Source: Nanobdellota archaeon (GTDB lineage: Archaea; Nanobdellota; Nanobdellia; Pacearchaeales; GW2011-AR1). From it: a stretch of 12,969 bases of DNA. The notes under the pieces are model-generated. The model was not told the DNA's origin and did no database searches. It saw nothing but the letters and a program-made list of their open reading frames with translations. Positions 12,779 through 12,969 of the stretch are shown in pieces; position 1 is the first letter of the stretch, and each line of letters opens with the position of its first letter. The translations under genes and the position numbers were made by a program. The stretch spans positions 1 to 12,969 of the forward strand of contig JAUYDD010000029.1 in NCBI GenBank assembly GCA_030704765.1, in the 5' to 3' direction.

Positions 12779-12969
12779 ATCAAAAAAATTTCCTGAAATC
12801 AAAAAAATCTTTCATAAGATTTTTTGGAACATTCAAAATCTTTTAGAGATTTTGAAGTAATCGCCTACTCCATCCTGAATGATGGAGTTTGATCGGCGAT
12901 TTTTCTGATTCGGAAATTTTTAGGATGCTCGACAATTCTTTCAGGAGAATTTTCTGCACAGAAAAGTGC
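12779..12969 (+). repeat. Structured repeat, copy D (divergent and enlarged, right end cut by window)
   Basis: The left end ATCAAAAAAATTTCC (12779-12793) pairs with GGAAATTTTTAGGA (12912-12925), preserving the outer helix of copies B and C with different bases. Inside are three hairpin units: AAAAAATC with GATTTTTT (12802-12825), TTCAAAATC with GATTTTGAA (12832-12856, perfect 9 bp), and AATCGCC with GGCGATT (12859-12901) enclosing ACTCCATC with GATGGAGT (12867-12888). GTTTGATCGG follows the last hairpin as in copies A and B. The junction TTTTTAGGATGCTC (12917-12930) is identical to A and B. The right stem starts at about 12930 but is incomplete; an AATTCT/AGAATT pairing and a TTTTCT-GCAC-AGAAAA hairpin are visible. 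It starts 40 bp after the radical SAM stop codon. Confidence 0.8.

Noticed and set aside
1..12969. CRISPR array or integron attC series
   Set aside because: The repeats are about 140-190 nt, kilobases apart and not separated by short spacers, and no Cas or integron integrase gene is present. The R'/R'' core sites of attC are not seen.
1..12969. IS200/IS605 element with guide RNA
   Set aside because: The TAAA-loop hairpins suggested a transposon end, but neither a TnpA nor a TnpB reading frame, even a broken one, is present. The idea is kept only as one explanation for how the repeats might move.

Overview
The window looks like a piece of an AT-rich archaeal genome, most likely a small-genome DPANN lineage of the Woesearchaeota/Pacearchaeota kind. 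That placement is inferred. The evidence is strong AT bias, a compact archaeal-type arginyl-tRNA synthetase, a 58-residue two-CxxC zinc-ribbon protein, and TATA-like boxes centred about 26-28 nt before the start codons of seven genes, as expected for leaderless archaeal transcripts. No rRNA, tRNA, transposase or CRISPR array is visible.

Layout. Positions 1-138 hold the right part of a structured repeat (copy A). A minus-strand pair follows: an unrecognised 152-aa protein and argS. argS is divergent from the small zinc-ribbon gene. Repeat copy B (2732-2934) separates these housekeeping-type genes from an accessory stretch. That stretch holds an HldE-like sugar nucleotidyltransferase/kinase fusion, a convergent Nudix-like gene, an SDR epimerase/dehydratase followed closely by a SPASM radical SAM gene, a convergent paralogous SPASM radical SAM gene, and a compact TPP enzyme with fused E1-alpha-like and E1-beta-like halves. 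Repeat copy C (10243-10380) comes next, then a class I methyltransferase, a B12-binding-domain radical SAM enzyme, and repeat copy D (from 12779 to the window end).

Together the enzymes of 2986-12738 look like part of a pathway that makes or decorates an activated unusual sugar, or another surface-glycan substituent. One fusion could supply sugar phosphorylation and nucleotide activation. The SDR would modify the nucleotide sugar, the TPP enzyme could do a ketol transfer or decarboxylation, and the radical SAM and methyltransferase enzymes could do late modification. No glycosyltransferase or transporter is seen, so the pathway is incomplete here and its product unknown.

The most striking non-coding signal is the repeat family A-D. 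The stems change sequence between copies but stay paired, while short junctions (TTTTTAGGATGCTC, GTTTG, TTTGCTACG, TAAA loops, terminal GACAT) are kept. All copies lie on the + strand between genes. They could be a mobile hairpin element, a structured RNA, or both. Two further structured regions were seen: a chain of hairpins in front of the TPP gene (8927-9038) and a fold-back between the divergent genes at 5534-5644.
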